Positions 27,286 through 36,259 are shown, numbered from the stretch's first letter. The stretch is 64,000 bases of DNA from Hydrogenimonas cancrithermarum (GCF_030296055.1 NZ_AP027370.1:186001-250000), one strand, 5' to 3'. Program-made: numbers and translations. Notes: generated by a model not told the origin, from the letters alone.

Positions 27286-27884
27286 TTTTTGATCGTGACG
27301 ACAATGGCACCGCGCAGGTCGCCCATCTTGTAGCCTGTCGCCTTGTCGGTCGGATAATTTTTCGCGATCGTCGCCTCGAGCTTCGGATCGATATTCACGC
27401 CGTGGCACTTCAGGCACACTTTTTTGCCGATCTTGAGCGGTTTGTAGTATTTATACCCATCTTTGGTCTTTTGGACAAGGTGCCGCGGCAGACGCACATG
27501 GTTTTTGTTAAGCGTCTCGAGCGCTTCGAGTACCTCTTTTTCATCGCCTTCCGCTGCATTCGCAGGGTTGCGCGGTTTGAGGGTAATACGCTTGATGCTG
27601 ACATTTTTGCCCAGATCTTTGTCGACCTTCGCCGTAAGATCGGCGGCATTCATTGCACAGAAGTTCAGTGCATCGGCGGGGCCGCCTTTTTTCATATGCT
27701 GTTTGAGCTGCCCACCGAGCGTCTTGAGAAGAAGCTGGCTCGCTTCGTTACCGGTTTTGACCACCTGAGCGATTTCACCATTCCCTTTTTTTGCCTTTTT
27801 GGCGTTCGCTTTCGGTTCGCCTTGCGAAGCGAAAAGCATCGCTGAAGCCATCAATCCGATAAGAGTCAATCGTCCAAGTTTCAT
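27282..27884 (-). CDS. DUF3365 haem-binding periplasmic protein
   Basis: A 200-aa exported protein from ATG 27884 with signal peptide (RLTLIGLMASAMLFASQ) and a lysine-rich linker. The DUF3365 (Tll0287-like) domain contains the single haem c site CLKCHG. Upstream parts such as LNFCAMNAADLTAKVDKDLG and KRITLKPRNPANAAEGDEKE are family-typical. These domains act as haem sensors or electron carriers. It overlaps the methyltransferase gene and is separated by 59 nt from the permease genes upstream. Confidence 0.88.
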   Translation of the reverse strand: MKLGRLTLIGLMASAMLFASQGEPKANAKKAKKGNGEIAQVVKTGNEASQLLLKTLGGQLKQHMKKGGPADALNFCAMNAADLTAKVDKDLGKNVSIKRITLKPRNPANAAEGDEKEVLEALETLNKNHVRLPRHLVQKTKDGYKYYKPLKIGKKVCLKCHGVNIDPKLEATIAKNYPTDKATGYKMGDLRGAIVVTIKK

Positions 27885-27943
27885 TCTTCTCTCCTCTTTT
27901 TTTGAGTCAATTATAATCAACTTAATTATATTCCGATTTAATT

Positions 27944-28438
27944 TCAATCATTACATTTCCTGCACAACCAATCGATCAGCAATCCCTGAATGACGGATGC
28001 GGCCAGAATGTAAAAGGTCAAAATGGCCGTAAAGGCGAAACCGAAATAGTCGATCATGATCGGCAGCAGGGGAATTTTGACGGAGCGTGCATAGAAAAAT
28101 GCGGCGATCAGGCCGTTTTTGAGCCCATGCTGTTTGAGATCTTCGAGCATCGGGTACCATGCATACATCGGCCCATGGCTTATGATGCCCGCAGTCAGCG
28201 CGATCGCCCACCCTTTGACTCCGCTCTCCTCACCAAGATGGGATGCGATCTCTTTGGGTTTTAAAAGATAGTTGATCAAAGCCGTAAAGCCAATGACGAG
28301 CAGAAAAATCGGAAGGATTTTCACAAGCACCGCACCGCTTTTGTAGAGTGCCAGCACGGTTTTGTCCGCATTGAAAAGATAGAAGAGCAGATAGGCCACA
28401 CCGACTGCGGCAAGCAGGCGCAAACCTCTGAATTTCAT
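27944..28438 (-). CDS. Permease half, second (COG0701/DUF318-like)
   Basis: A 164-aa inner-membrane protein starting at ATG 28438 (MKFRGLRLL). It has four or five hydrophobic helices, e.g. ILPIFLLVIGFTALINYLL and AIALTAGIISHGPMYAWYP. Its start overlaps the stop of the first half by 4 nt, so the two are probably made together. They resemble the two internal repeats of ArsP/DUF318 permeases, but the CxC metal motif of arsenic or mercury permeases is not seen. The substrate is unknown. Confidence 0.75.
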   Translation of the reverse strand: MKFRGLRLLAAVGVAYLLFYLFNADKTVLALYKSGAVLVKILPIFLLVIGFTALINYLLKPKEIASHLGEESGVKGWAIALTAGIISHGPMYAWYPMLEDLKQHGLKNGLIAAFFYARSVKIPLLPIMIDYFGFAFTAILTFYILAASVIQGLLIDWLCRKCND

Positions 28439-28875
28439 CCAAAAACTCCCAGCGTCCACACGGTCGCGATGGAGACAAGCAGCGTCGAAACGAACGCCAG
28501 AATGTTTCGGTACACGGTAAACCGCACGCCAAGCACCTCCGCTTCCGCCGGAAGCTGAACGACCCCCAATGTCACCCACGCCAGAATAAACGCCGTCACC
28601 GCATACATCGAGATCCCCTGTTCGAGCAGTTCGCCACCCAGAATGTAGCTGATGAGTGCCTGCCCCACGGCGATGCCGCCTGCCACCGTCCCGATGAACG
28701 TGTCTTTCACCGGATCGCCAGTAAAGAGCGACGCGAGCATCTCTTCGGTCACGAACGCCTGGAAAAGCCCCACCAGGCCGATGACCGCCAAAATCATCGG
28801 CATCATCGAAACAAGCCCCATCGATGCCTGTTTCAACGCTTTTTTAAAGGAGCGGCCACCATCTTTTCGTTTCAT
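28435..28875 (-). CDS. Permease half, first (COG0701/DUF318-like)
   Basis: A 146-aa inner-membrane protein with a basic start (MKRKDGGRSFKKALKQ) and four hydrophobic helices, including LISYILGGELLEQGISMYAV followed by FILAWVTLGVVQLPAEAE. This last pattern is characteristic of a small permease family usually encoded as pairs. It overlaps the upstream MBL-hydrolase gene and the downstream partner by 4 nt each, so all three form one coupled operon. Confidence 0.75.
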   Translation of the reverse strand: MKRKDGGRSFKKALKQASMGLVSMMPMILAVIGLVGLFQAFVTEEMLASLFTGDPVKDTFIGTVAGGIAVGQALISYILGGELLEQGISMYAVTAFILAWVTLGVVQLPAEAEVLGVRFTVYRNILAFVSTLLVSIATVWTLGVFG

Positions 28876-29579
28876 ACTTCGATGACTCTCCCGATACCAC
28901 CCTGGATATACCGCTCACCGAAACGCTCTTTGAACATTTCGATCGCCAGATCGCCGCTGCAGTGGGTCGGGCAGACGTTTTGGACACCCAGACGCTGAAG
29001 CGTTTCGATCACGGATGCGATATGCATCCTGTCGGAGTACATCAGGTGAAAACCGCCCATCAGAAGCCAAATCGATTTGCCCAGCATCTCCACCGCCCGT
29101 ACCGCGATATTTTCGATACCCGGATGCGCACATCCCGTAATGACGACAAGCCCTTTGTCGGTGTCGATCACCACCGCCTGTTCTCCGATCTCACCCATCA
29201 CCCCGGTCGACCAGACCGAAGGCAAAATCTTCCGCGGCTCTTTGTCGATGACCGTCACCCCCAGACTCAAACTGTTCAAATCCTGAACCAGATGTTTTGA
29301 AAGTGAACTGGGAACGAAGAGGCGCATCTGAGGATGAACTTCAAGCACCGAATCGACCCCGCCGATATGATCCCAGTGCGGATGCGAAAGCACCAATGCC
29401 TCCGCCCTCTGCAGATCGATTCCGAGACGCTCCATATTTTGCAAAAGCATGCGCCCGTTGCTGCCCGTGTCGAAAAGGAACGTCGTTTCGTCCGTTTCGA
29501 CGAAACAGGAGAAACCCCAGAGTGTTGGGAAACCTTCGAGATAAGCGTAATTGTCGAATACGATCGTGAGTTTTGTCAT
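28872..29579 (-). CDS. MBL-fold metallo-hydrolase
   Basis: A 235-aa metallo-beta-lactamase-fold enzyme from ATG 29579. The metal motif is LVLSHPHWDHIGG (HxHxDH). A second ligand lies in VITGCAHPGIENI and a third His in LMGGFHLM. The pattern and size match the group annotated as dihydropterin ribofuranosyl-aminobenzene phosphate synthase-like or phosphoribosyl cyclic phosphodiesterase-like. It leads the coupled operon with the two permease halves. Confidence 0.85.
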   Translation of the reverse strand: MTKLTIVFDNYAYLEGFPTLWGFSCFVETDETTFLFDTGSNGRMLLQNMERLGIDLQRAEALVLSHPHWDHIGGVDSVLEVHPQMRLFVPSSLSKHLVQDLNSLSLGVTVIDKEPRKILPSVWSTGVMGEIGEQAVVIDTDKGLVVITGCAHPGIENIAVRAVEMLGKSIWLLMGGFHLMYSDRMHIASVIETLQRLGVQNVCPTHCSGDLAIEMFKERFGERYIQGGIGRVIEV

Positions 29580-29722
29580 GGTTTTTCCAAAATATTGTGA
29601 TAATGCAATTATACCGTCCATAAATCAGAATACAACGTCAAACATTAAAACTATCGGCGCGATGTAATAAGGCTGCGCTATGGCCCAGCCGCTGCTTCGC
29701 TTCAATTATATTACACCCCATC

Positions 29723-29751
29723 TTGACGACCTCAATCAAAAAGGATAAAAT
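29723..29751 (+). promoter_or_regulatory. Sigma-70-like promoter of the Phd/MazF module
   Basis: TTGACG at 29723-29728 and TAAAAT at 29746-29751 are separated by 17 nt, 26 nt before the antitoxin ATG. A second TATAAAAT run at 29753-29760 could be an alternative -10 box or an antitoxin-binding site. The rest of the gap 29580-29722 shows no gene. Confidence 0.6.
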
Positions 29752-29777
29752 GTATAAAATAGACAAAAGGCTCATTT

Positions 29778-30077
29778 ATGAAAATAACTGCGACACAGAT
29801 CAAGCAAAACAGCGCCATTTTACAAGAGGCTCTTAAAGAGGATATCGTCGTCACCCGCCACGAAAAACCCTTCGTTGTCATCGTGGGGTACGAGAAGTAC
29901 CGGGAAATGGAGAGCTTGGCACAGCGCTACAAAGAGGAGAAAAAAGCCCGCTCCATGCAGTCATTGTGGCTAAACAGCGCCAAAGAGAGCGAAAAAAGCC
30001 TGAATGAAGAAGATGAGGAACTTTTCGACGACATCAACGACCAGGCCGCAAAAATATTGGACAGAAACGATGCTTGA
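29778..30077 (+). CDS. Type II antitoxin, Phd/YefM family
   Basis: A 99-aa antitoxin. The N-terminal DNA-binding fold reads MKITATQIKQNSAILQEAL followed by VVTRHEKPFVVIVGYEKYRE, which is the Phd/YefM pattern. The acidic C-terminus (EKSLNEEDEELFDDIND) is the toxin-binding tail. It overlaps the downstream toxin gene by 8 nt. The pairing of a Phd/YefM-type antitoxin with a MazF/PemK-type toxin is a mixed combination. Confidence 0.85.
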   Translation: MKITATQIKQNSAILQEALKEDIVVTRHEKPFVVIVGYEKYREMESLAQRYKEEKKARSMQSLWLNSAKESEKSLNEEDEELFDDINDQAAKILDRNDA

Positions 30078-30450
30078 AAGAGGCGGCATCTATCTCGTCG
30101 ATTTCGGCAAACGCTACCACAGCAACCTCGGCAAACGCCGCCCCGCCGTCATACTTTCATCCCAAAGCTATCTCGATATCGTCTCTCAACTCGAATTCCC
30201 ATCTATCCTTGTTCTGCCGCTGACCACCCGATGCGTCGATAATCCCGGCAACCTTCTAAGAGTCTACCTCCCACCCCGCGACCACCTGGAAAAACCGTCG
30301 GAGATTATCGTCAATTGGAGTTGCAGCGTGGATGCGAAAAACCTCGATATGAAAACCGGAAAATTGACCGTTTTGTCACGGGAAGAGCTCAAAGAGTTGG
30401 AAGAAAAGTTTGCATTGTATTGTGGTATATCCGGTGAGACACGGTCATGA
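30070..30450 (+). CDS. Type II toxin, MazF/PemK-family mRNA interferase
   Basis: A 126-aa toxin from ATG 30070. The family core GGIYLVDFGKRYHSNLGKRR leads to RPAVILSSQSYLD, with a later basic and hydrophobic core (SILVLPLTTRCVDNPGN). These are hallmarks of sequence-specific ribonucleases of the MazF/PemK fold. The sequence looks intact. A 24-nt repeat shared with two other sites begins 69 nt after its stop. Confidence 0.88.
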   Translation: MLERGGIYLVDFGKRYHSNLGKRRPAVILSSQSYLDIVSQLEFPSILVLPLTTRCVDNPGNLLRVYLPPRDHLEKPSEIIVNWSCSVDAKNLDMKTGKLTVLSREELKELEEKFALYCGISGETRS

Positions 30451-30518
30451 AACACATCGATCAACATATTACCTACCATATCAAACGTGGTCCCCAATCA
30501 TGAGCAACGTAAAGAGCG

Positions 30519-30542
30519 ATTTATGAAGTTATCAGTTATCAC
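30519..30542 (+). repeat. Dispersed 24-nt repeat, copy A
   Basis: First of three identical 24-nt cores; it contains the tandem heptamer GTTATCAGTTATCA. The similarity with copy C extends over about 45 nt (30511-30555) with five mismatches. It lies 69 nt after the MazF-family toxin stop, in the same orientation. Confidence 0.8.
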
Positions 30543-30565
30543 CTGACCTATGATGACTTAACCCA

Positions 30566-30625
30566 TAGGATCGTTTTACCGACCGACAATACAAAAACAA
30601 TCAAACGATCGGTAAAACGATCCTA
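30566..30625. repeat. Perfect 17-bp inverted repeat
   Basis: TAGGATCGTTTTACCGA at 30566-30582 pairs with its exact complement at 30609-30625 across a 26-nt spacer. No T-run follows, so it is not a standard terminator. It separates the toxin-antitoxin module from the convergent XRE-like gene. It may be a remnant of a mobile-element end or a binding site. Confidence 0.7.
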
Positions 30626-30642
30626 CAGCTTTCATGAAGGTC

Positions 30643-31650
30643 TTACCCTTCAGGTGCATCATTTGGGCTGAACAGTATTTTAATGATCTGCTCGGTTAGC
30701 AATACATCTTTTATGGTCCCGCTATAGGCGATGAGATCATCTTCTTTGGCAACTTTTTTCAAACCAAAGTTAGTCGCTATTTCTACAGCATCTTCTTCGG
30801 AAACCAAGGCACCAATATGAGTGATTGTTTTTTGATTTAAAATAAGATAGGCATAAAATCGTATAAACATTAAGGCGAGGGCTTTCTCGTTCATCGCAAA
30901 CAGGCTTACAGACAGATAAGAGCCATCCTCTCCATCCAATGCCAGATCCGTTGTGGATATGTCCAAATAATCCATTTGAAAAGTCATAATTTTATGATAA
31001 GCCTCGGTTTTGAGACAGATGAAAAAACAGTGCCCAAAATATTGTTTTTTATACTCGCAAACCAGGAAGAGTGAACGTGGTGATAGTGAAAATTCTTTGA
31101 GCATCTTTTCGGTATTACACATATCTGGTCCATACATATCTTCACAGATATTGATGGTTGTTGAAAAGGCTATATTCATATTGGAAGACTCATGTGCCAA
31201 TGTGATAGTGAAATTTTTGTTCTCCGCTCGTTTGGTTGGGAAACTCATGACAATCTGCTTATGTTTTCCCAAAAGTTTTTTTATCTTTTTTGTTGAAAAT
31301 TGCTTTTCTATGGTTGGTATGCTATCCATTTCCAAAAAAGGGAAATAATAATCAAGTTTTTCGAAAAAATATTCAAGGATTTTTACTTGTCTGGAGATGG
31401 AAGGCTTTGTAATCGCCCTTTCCCATCGACCCAATGCGTTGACATCGAGTCCTCTAAATGCCGCATCGAAATTATAGAGTTCGGATACAAGATCTTTCTG
31501 CGTGAAGTGAAGATTCTGTCGGCATAACTTCAGATATGTGCTGAAATTCAACTTTTCACTTTCATAAATTTTTGCATTTATTATACCGAATACAACGAAA
31601 AAAGTGTACGGCAAATTGAAAATATTAATTTTTGAATATGCTCTTTTCAT
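30643..31650 (-). CDS. XRE-like HTH protein with unknown C-terminal domain
   Basis: A 335-aa, AT-rich gene. A helix-turn-helix region is visible near residues 36-95 (STYLKLCRQNLHFTQKDLVS, then NALGRWERAITKPS, then RQVKILEYFFEKL). The remaining 240 residues form an unrecognised domain. No ribosome-binding site is evident before the first ATG, and a TTG at about residue 35 could be the true start. It is divergent from the amidohydrolase cassette across 181 nt, so it may regulate that cassette. That role is inferred from position only. Confidence 0.65.
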   Translation of the reverse strand: MKRAYSKINIFNLPYTFFVVFGIINAKIYESEKLNFSTYLKLCRQNLHFTQKDLVSELYNFDAAFRGLDVNALGRWERAITKPSISRQVKILEYFFEKLDYYFPFLEMDSIPTIEKQFSTKKIKKLLGKHKQIVMSFPTKRAENKNFTITLAHESSNMNIAFSTTINICEDMYGPDMCNTEKMLKEFSLSPRSLFLVCEYKKQYFGHCFFICLKTEAYHKIMTFQMDYLDISTTDLALDGEDGSYLSVSLFAMNEKALALMFIRFYAYLILNQKTITHIGALVSEEDAVEIATNFGLKKVAKEDDLIAYSGTIKDVLLTEQIIKILFSPNDAPEG

Positions 31651-31750
31651 TGATTACAGATGATTATATAATGAAAAAACAAATGACAGAAGAAAAAAAT
31701 AAGTAAGAATTATGTTCTGTATTTGCGACTGTTTACAAAATGATCACAAT

Positions 31751-31780
31751 AATCGCACTGAAGTCGTCAACAGTGTGATT
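31751..31780. promoter_or_regulatory. Imperfect inverted repeat, candidate operator
   Basis: AATCGCACTG and CAGTGTGATT form 10-bp arms (9 of 10 pair) around a 10-nt spacer, within the divergent gap between the XRE-like gene and the amidohydrolases. It sits 52 nt before the first amidohydrolase ATG. Confidence 0.4.
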
Positions 31781-31831
31781 TATGAAAACCGAAATGAATA
31801 ACTCTAAAAATTAAATCAAAGGAGAAAGACA

Positions 31832-33625
31832 ATGAGATCATTGAAATATAAGTTCGGCGCATTTGCGATTGCAAGCACCATGTTTGCAGGGAGTTCTGTC
31901 ATGGCATCCACGGAAATCGACATGATTTATACCAATGGAAAAGTTTATACTGTCGATGCCTCGCACCCTTGGGCAGAAGCATTTGCCATCAAAGGTGATA
32001 GGTTTTACGCTGTTGGTAAAACAGAAGATATGCTGAAACTCAAAACGAAAAATACCAAAGTTGTGGATCTGAAGGGAAATTTTGTCATGCCAGGAATGGT
32101 GGAAGATCATATTCACCCCGATATGGCTGCTGAGAATATTATGAATATAAATATTCCGACTCCGGATATGACTTATGAGGCGTTTGGTGCAGAGATTACA
32201 AAATATCTCAAAGAACATCCCGATACCAAATGGATTTTTGGTGGGCCTATGAATTGGCTCAAAGACCATGAAGGAAATATCGATGGCTGGAATCTGCCGT
32301 CAAATCATACAGTACTTGACAAATGGGTCAACGACCGTCCATCTTTCTTTTGGGATTTGGGAGGGCATGCCGCTTTACTTAATAAATTTGCTATGGAAAA
32401 ATATGGTATCAATAAAGACAACAAACCGCCAAAAGGTGGGTCATGGGATTATGATAAAGATGGCAATCCGACAGGTGTTATCAGGGAAGTCGCTGCAAAT
32501 ATGATCTGGGAAGAGTTTCTAAAAGAGAGACCATCTCCGGAGGAACAGGCAAAACGAGGTTTCCTCCCCGTATTTCACGAGTTGAACAGTTATGGATTTA
32601 CCTCTATTACCGATATTTGGGCAAGACCCTGGAATGTTGAAAACTATCAAGCTCTTGAAAAAATGGACAGCTTGACTACAAGAGTCACCATCTATGTTAC
32701 CGATCCTGTAGATTGGCATGGGGAGTGGATCAAAAAAATGACAGCAGACCTCATCAGTAAAGGCCCGCATAAATATTCTGACAAGATTAACCTGATAGGG
32801 ATCAAATTTGTACTGGATGGCTCAGCAGGTGGACAAACCGCTGTAATGAAAGAGCCTTTTGTAGGAACTACCAACCGAGGCTTTTGGCGTAATGATCCTG
32901 AATATTACAAAAAGAAAGTGGTTGAGTATGACAAGATGGGGTATGTAGTCAGAGCACATGCAGTAGGGGATAGAGCTATCAGTACGGTTATCGATGCCAT
33001 AGAGCAGACTAGAAAATACGGAAGCAAACTTCGTCACGGAATAGCACACACAGTATTTGTCGACCCTGCAGATTATGACCGTATTAAAGCCAATGATGTA
33101 CTTTGTGATATGTCACCATACTTTTGGATGCCGGATCCAGCCGTTGAGACCATAAAAGCAGATGTTGGCGAGAAACGCTTGAAACTGATATTTCCTTTTC
33201 GACCGCTCTTGGATCGTGGTGTCCACCTTTCTGTCGGTTCAGATTTGACTGTATCGCCAATCAATCCCTGGAAACCGATGGAAGGTATGATCACAAGACA
33301 GTTGCCCGGAGGTGCGGGAACACCTATGAATGCAAAAGATATGGCTATCACTATAGAAGAGGCTATCTATATCTACACTATGGGTGGTGCTTATAGTGAA
33401 CAAAAAGAGAAAGAGATTGGTTCAATAACCCCCGGTAAATTTGCCGACTTTATTGTGTTGGATCAAAATTTAATTGAGATTAAACCGACAGATATTCATA
33501 AAACTAAAGTACTAAGTACATTTCTGGGTGGCAGACAGGTTTACCGCGAAAGTGATGAGGTCCCTCATATTACCTATGAAGAGAGAAAGAATGCACCATT
33601 TATGGGTTCTCCGACACATCAATAG
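31832..33625 (+). CDS. Exported amidohydrolase-3 family protein (YtcJ-like), first copy
   Basis: A 597-aa metal-dependent hydrolase with a Sec signal (FGAFAIASTMFAGSSVMAS). Metal ligands HIH lie at 93-95 in MVEDHIHPDM. Later His and Asp ligands are in RAHAVGDRAIS and SVGSDLTVSPINPW. The C-terminal strand pattern ADFIVLDQNLIEI is typical of the family. It is probably periplasmic, hydrolysing an amide, imide or similar C-N bond; the substrate is unknown. A strong AAAGGAGAAAG site precedes the ATG. It is clearly paralogous with the following gene. Confidence 0.88.
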   Translation: MRSLKYKFGAFAIASTMFAGSSVMASTEIDMIYTNGKVYTVDASHPWAEAFAIKGDRFYAVGKTEDMLKLKTKNTKVVDLKGNFVMPGMVEDHIHPDMAAENIMNINIPTPDMTYEAFGAEITKYLKEHPDTKWIFGGPMNWLKDHEGNIDGWNLPSNHTVLDKWVNDRPSFFWDLGGHAALLNKFAMEKYGINKDNKPPKGGSWDYDKDGNPTGVIREVAANMIWEEFLKERPSPEEQAKRGFLPVFHELNSYGFTSITDIWARPWNVENYQALEKMDSLTTRVTIYVTDPVDWHGEWIKKMTADLISKGPHKYSDKINLIGIKFVLDGSAGGQTAVMKEPFVGTTNRGFWRNDPEYYKKKVVEYDKMGYVVRAHAVGDRAISTVIDAIEQTRKYGSKLRHGIAHTVFVDPADYDRIKANDVLCDMSPYFWMPDPAVETIKADVGEKRLKLIFPFRPLLDRGVHLSVGSDLTVSPINPWKPMEGMITRQLPGGAGTPMNAKDMAITIEEAIYIYTMGGAYSEQKEKEIGSITPGKFADFIVLDQNLIEIKPTDIHKTKVLSTFLGGRQVYRESDEVPHITYEERKNAPFMGSPTHQ

Positions 33626-33661
33626 TGTAACGAAAAGAACAAGGCCTAAAGGGGTGTGATT

Positions 33662-35440
33662 ATGCAAAAAGGTAAGGTGTCGGACGAGAGACGAAAAATC
33701 ATAAAAACAGGCGCAAAAACATTTATGGTTGCTGCCGCTATGACACAATTTGGCGGACTTATGGGAACATTAGATGCTGCAATCCCTTCTTCAGAAGAGA
33801 AAGCCGATCTTATCTATATTAATGGAAAAGTCTATACTGTTGATGATAAAAAGGCATGGGCAGAAGCTTTTGCTGTCAAGAATAGAAGGTTTATTGCTGT
33901 CGGAACCAACAAAGAGATGGAAAAACTCAGAGGCAAAAAGACAAAGATGATCGATCTCAAAGATCATTTTGTGATGCCGGGGCTGATCGATGATCATATT
34001 CACCCGGATATGGGTGCCGATAACTACCTGAATGTATTTATCAAGACAACCGATAATTGGGAAACCATCATCCAAAAAATCAAAGATTACAGGAAAAACA
34101 ATCCCAATAAGAAATGGATATTTGGCAGCAGTATCGATTGGCTTTTGGATGATAATGGCATCATAAAAAACTATAATCTGCCATCCAACAAAAGTATTTT
34201 GGACAAAATTGTAGATGACCGTCCTGTCGCATTGTGGGATCAAGGTGCGCATGCTATGCTCTTGAATACCAAGGCACTCGAAGCGTTGAACATTACAGAA
34301 AAAACTCCAAACCCGGCAGGAGGTATGCTGATAAAAGATAAAAGCGGCAAACTTACAGGGGTCATTCGCGAAACGGCTACAACACTGGTCATCAATGCCC
34401 TTGATAACTTCTCATTGGCAGATTGGACCAAAAAAGGGATGCAGCCATTTTTGAATGAACTCAACTCTTATGGAATCACTGCGCTCAGTGATGCCTATGT
34501 TGTTGAGAGAAATGCCCAGTCTTTTGCGAGTCTTGAAAAAACAGGTACATTAAACTTGTGGATCAATCTCTATATGGCAACACCATTAGAATTCAACAGA
34601 GAAGATAAAAAGAAGGCACAATATGACTTCATTGTCAACAGTGCAAAATATAAAACAGAGCAAATCTCTCCAGCCGGTGTAAAATACCTTTTGGATGGTG
34701 CAGCAGCCGGAAAGACAGCGGCGATGCTCAAGCCGTTTGAGGGGACTGATATTCTTGCTCCGCTTCGTTATCCCAAAGAGAAGATAGAAACAGAGATGAA
34801 AAAATTTGCAAAGATGGGGTATGCTATGAAATCCCATGCCATAGGCGACAGAGCCATCAGAATACTTCTGGATATCTATCAAGAGTTACCCAAAAGAGAG
34901 AAAGAGCTTGCGATGAACAGCATTGCCCATTCTGTTTTCCCGGACCCTTCGGATATAGCAAGATACGAGGCTACCAATACAGTCTACGAAGCATCCCCTG
35001 CCATATGGTTTCCTACCAATGCCATCCCCATCATTGAAGCAGATATTGGAAAGGAACGTCTAAGCCATGCCTGGCCAATAAAGAAAATGATAGAAAACAA
35101 CACTATAGTCTCCTACGGATCAGACTGGGTCGTTTCCCAAACACCAAATCCATGGCCAGGGATCGAAGGAATGATCACACGTCAAGTGCCCGGTGGGAGC
35201 AAAGATGCTTTTGTGCCTGATGCCGCTGTCGATCTGCCAACTGCATTGAAAATAGTTACTCTCAATGGGGCGATATCTATGGGGATTTCCGACAAGACAG
35301 GCTCAATAGAAAAAAATAAATCAGCTGATTTTATCGTACTCGATAAAAATCCATTTGATATAGATACCTATCAAATTCATAATATCAAAGTGCTCTCTAC
35401 TGTTTTCCGTGGTAGTGAAATTTACACTCTAAAGAGATAA
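33662..35440 (+). CDS. Exported amidohydrolase-3 family protein (YtcJ-like), second copy
   Basis: A 592-aa paralogue of the gene upstream, starting at ATG 33662 with GGGG seven nt before it. The N-terminus has a twin-arginine-like signal (DERRKIIKTGAKTFMVAAAM), unlike the Sec signal of its sister. Metal ligands HIH are at 112-114 in LIDDHIHPDM, and further ones in KSHAIGDRAIR and SYGSDWVVSQTPNPW. The different export signals suggest that one enzyme folds in the cytoplasm before export. It arose by tandem duplication and divergence. Confidence 0.87.
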   Translation: MQKGKVSDERRKIIKTGAKTFMVAAAMTQFGGLMGTLDAAIPSSEEKADLIYINGKVYTVDDKKAWAEAFAVKNRRFIAVGTNKEMEKLRGKKTKMIDLKDHFVMPGLIDDHIHPDMGADNYLNVFIKTTDNWETIIQKIKDYRKNNPNKKWIFGSSIDWLLDDNGIIKNYNLPSNKSILDKIVDDRPVALWDQGAHAMLLNTKALEALNITEKTPNPAGGMLIKDKSGKLTGVIRETATTLVINALDNFSLADWTKKGMQPFLNELNSYGITALSDAYVVERNAQSFASLEKTGTLNLWINLYMATPLEFNREDKKKAQYDFIVNSAKYKTEQISPAGVKYLLDGAAAGKTAAMLKPFEGTDILAPLRYPKEKIETEMKKFAKMGYAMKSHAIGDRAIRILLDIYQELPKREKELAMNSIAHSVFPDPSDIARYEATNTVYEASPAIWFPTNAIPIIEADIGKERLSHAWPIKKMIENNTIVSYGSDWVVSQTPNPWPGIEGMITRQVPGGSKDAFVPDAAVDLPTALKIVTLNGAISMGISDKTGSIEKNKSADFIVLDKNPFDIDTYQIHNIKVLSTVFRGSEIYTLKR

Positions 35441-35453
35441 AAGATCGCAGCTT

Positions 35454-36251
35454 ATGAAAGATAAAAAGATATTATATATTTTGATTACAATTCTAACCCT
35501 CTCTGGCAATGTATATGCAGAAGAAGCCATTGATGCTTCTGATCCGACGAGAGTTTATACCTATGCTGGTGCCGGTATAAAATACACGGATTATACCAAT
35601 GATGAAACTATGATAGAGATGAGAGCGATAGGAAACATCGGTCTCTCACCAAATGATATGCTTCTTTTTGAAGTTGGCTATGGCTGGCATGATGGTGATA
35701 GAGTAGAGGGAGGCAACAGTGATATGACCAATGGACGCCTTCGATGGTTTCACCTTTTTGAGATGGATTACTCTATCACAAGTGGCTACCGCGGATGGGC
35801 AACACAGGTCGACTTGCAGATAGCCGGTGCAATGAAAGGTACGGATGGGCAGAATGTACTTTCAGTCGGTGCTTTGCCTGCATTCGGCATCAACGAGTCA
35901 TGGAGTTTCTTCCTTCCGATGAATGTGGTAAACAGCTGGGATAAAGAGTTCGCGAATTACAACGGGATCGGTCTCAATATCTCACCTCTGCTTGTCTATA
36001 CCCCACACTGGTGGAGTGGATCTTATGTGCAAATATGGCCGGGGTATACCTATTTTGTCAGTGGCGAACTCAAAAAAGAAGGTTCGGGCAATCTCGATCT
36101 CACCACAGGCGGAACCATTACCGATACTGTCTGGTGGGCATTGACCTATCAGAAAAACTTCGATGTCAACCTCATGTCGTTTAGACGTGGGGCAGAGACA
36201 GGATTGAAGAATGATCAGAATATTTTTCTGAACTTCACTACATATTTTTAG
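35454..36251 (+). CDS. Predicted outer-membrane protein, unknown
   Basis: A 265-aa exported protein with signal peptide (MKDKKILYILITILTLSGN) and beta-strand-rich sequence of alternating aromatic residues, such as LFEMDYSITSGYRGWATQ and SPLLVYTPHWWSGSYVQIW. It ends with a barrel-like LNFTTYF ending in Phe, the usual signal for outer-membrane insertion. I do not recognise a named family. It lies 13 nt after the second amidohydrolase gene and is likely part of the same operon, perhaps supplying substrate entry. Confidence 0.7.
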   Translation: MKDKKILYILITILTLSGNVYAEEAIDASDPTRVYTYAGAGIKYTDYTNDETMIEMRAIGNIGLSPNDMLLFEVGYGWHDGDRVEGGNSDMTNGRLRWFHLFEMDYSITSGYRGWATQVDLQIAGAMKGTDGQNVLSVGALPAFGINESWSFFLPMNVVNSWDKEFANYNGIGLNISPLLVYTPHWWSGSYVQIWPGYTYFVSGELKKEGSGNLDLTTGGTITDTVWWALTYQKNFDVNLMSFRRGAETGLKNDQNIFLNFTTYF

Positions 36252-36259
36252 GAGTGAAT

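Noticed and set aside
26623-28875. Arsenic methylation and export operon (methyltransferase plus ArsP-like permease)
   Set aside because: The methyltransferase lacks the conserved cysteines of ArsM and the permease halves lack the CxC motif of ArsP.
30447-30503. 18-codon frame beginning MKHIDQHITYHIK overlapping the MazF-type toxin stop
   Set aside because: Too short and unsupported; probably decayed DNA of the module's 3' flank.
30519-30542. Repeat copies as integron attC sites
   Set aside because: GTTATCA does not fit the GTTRRRY core, no inverse core pairs with it, and no integron integrase is present.
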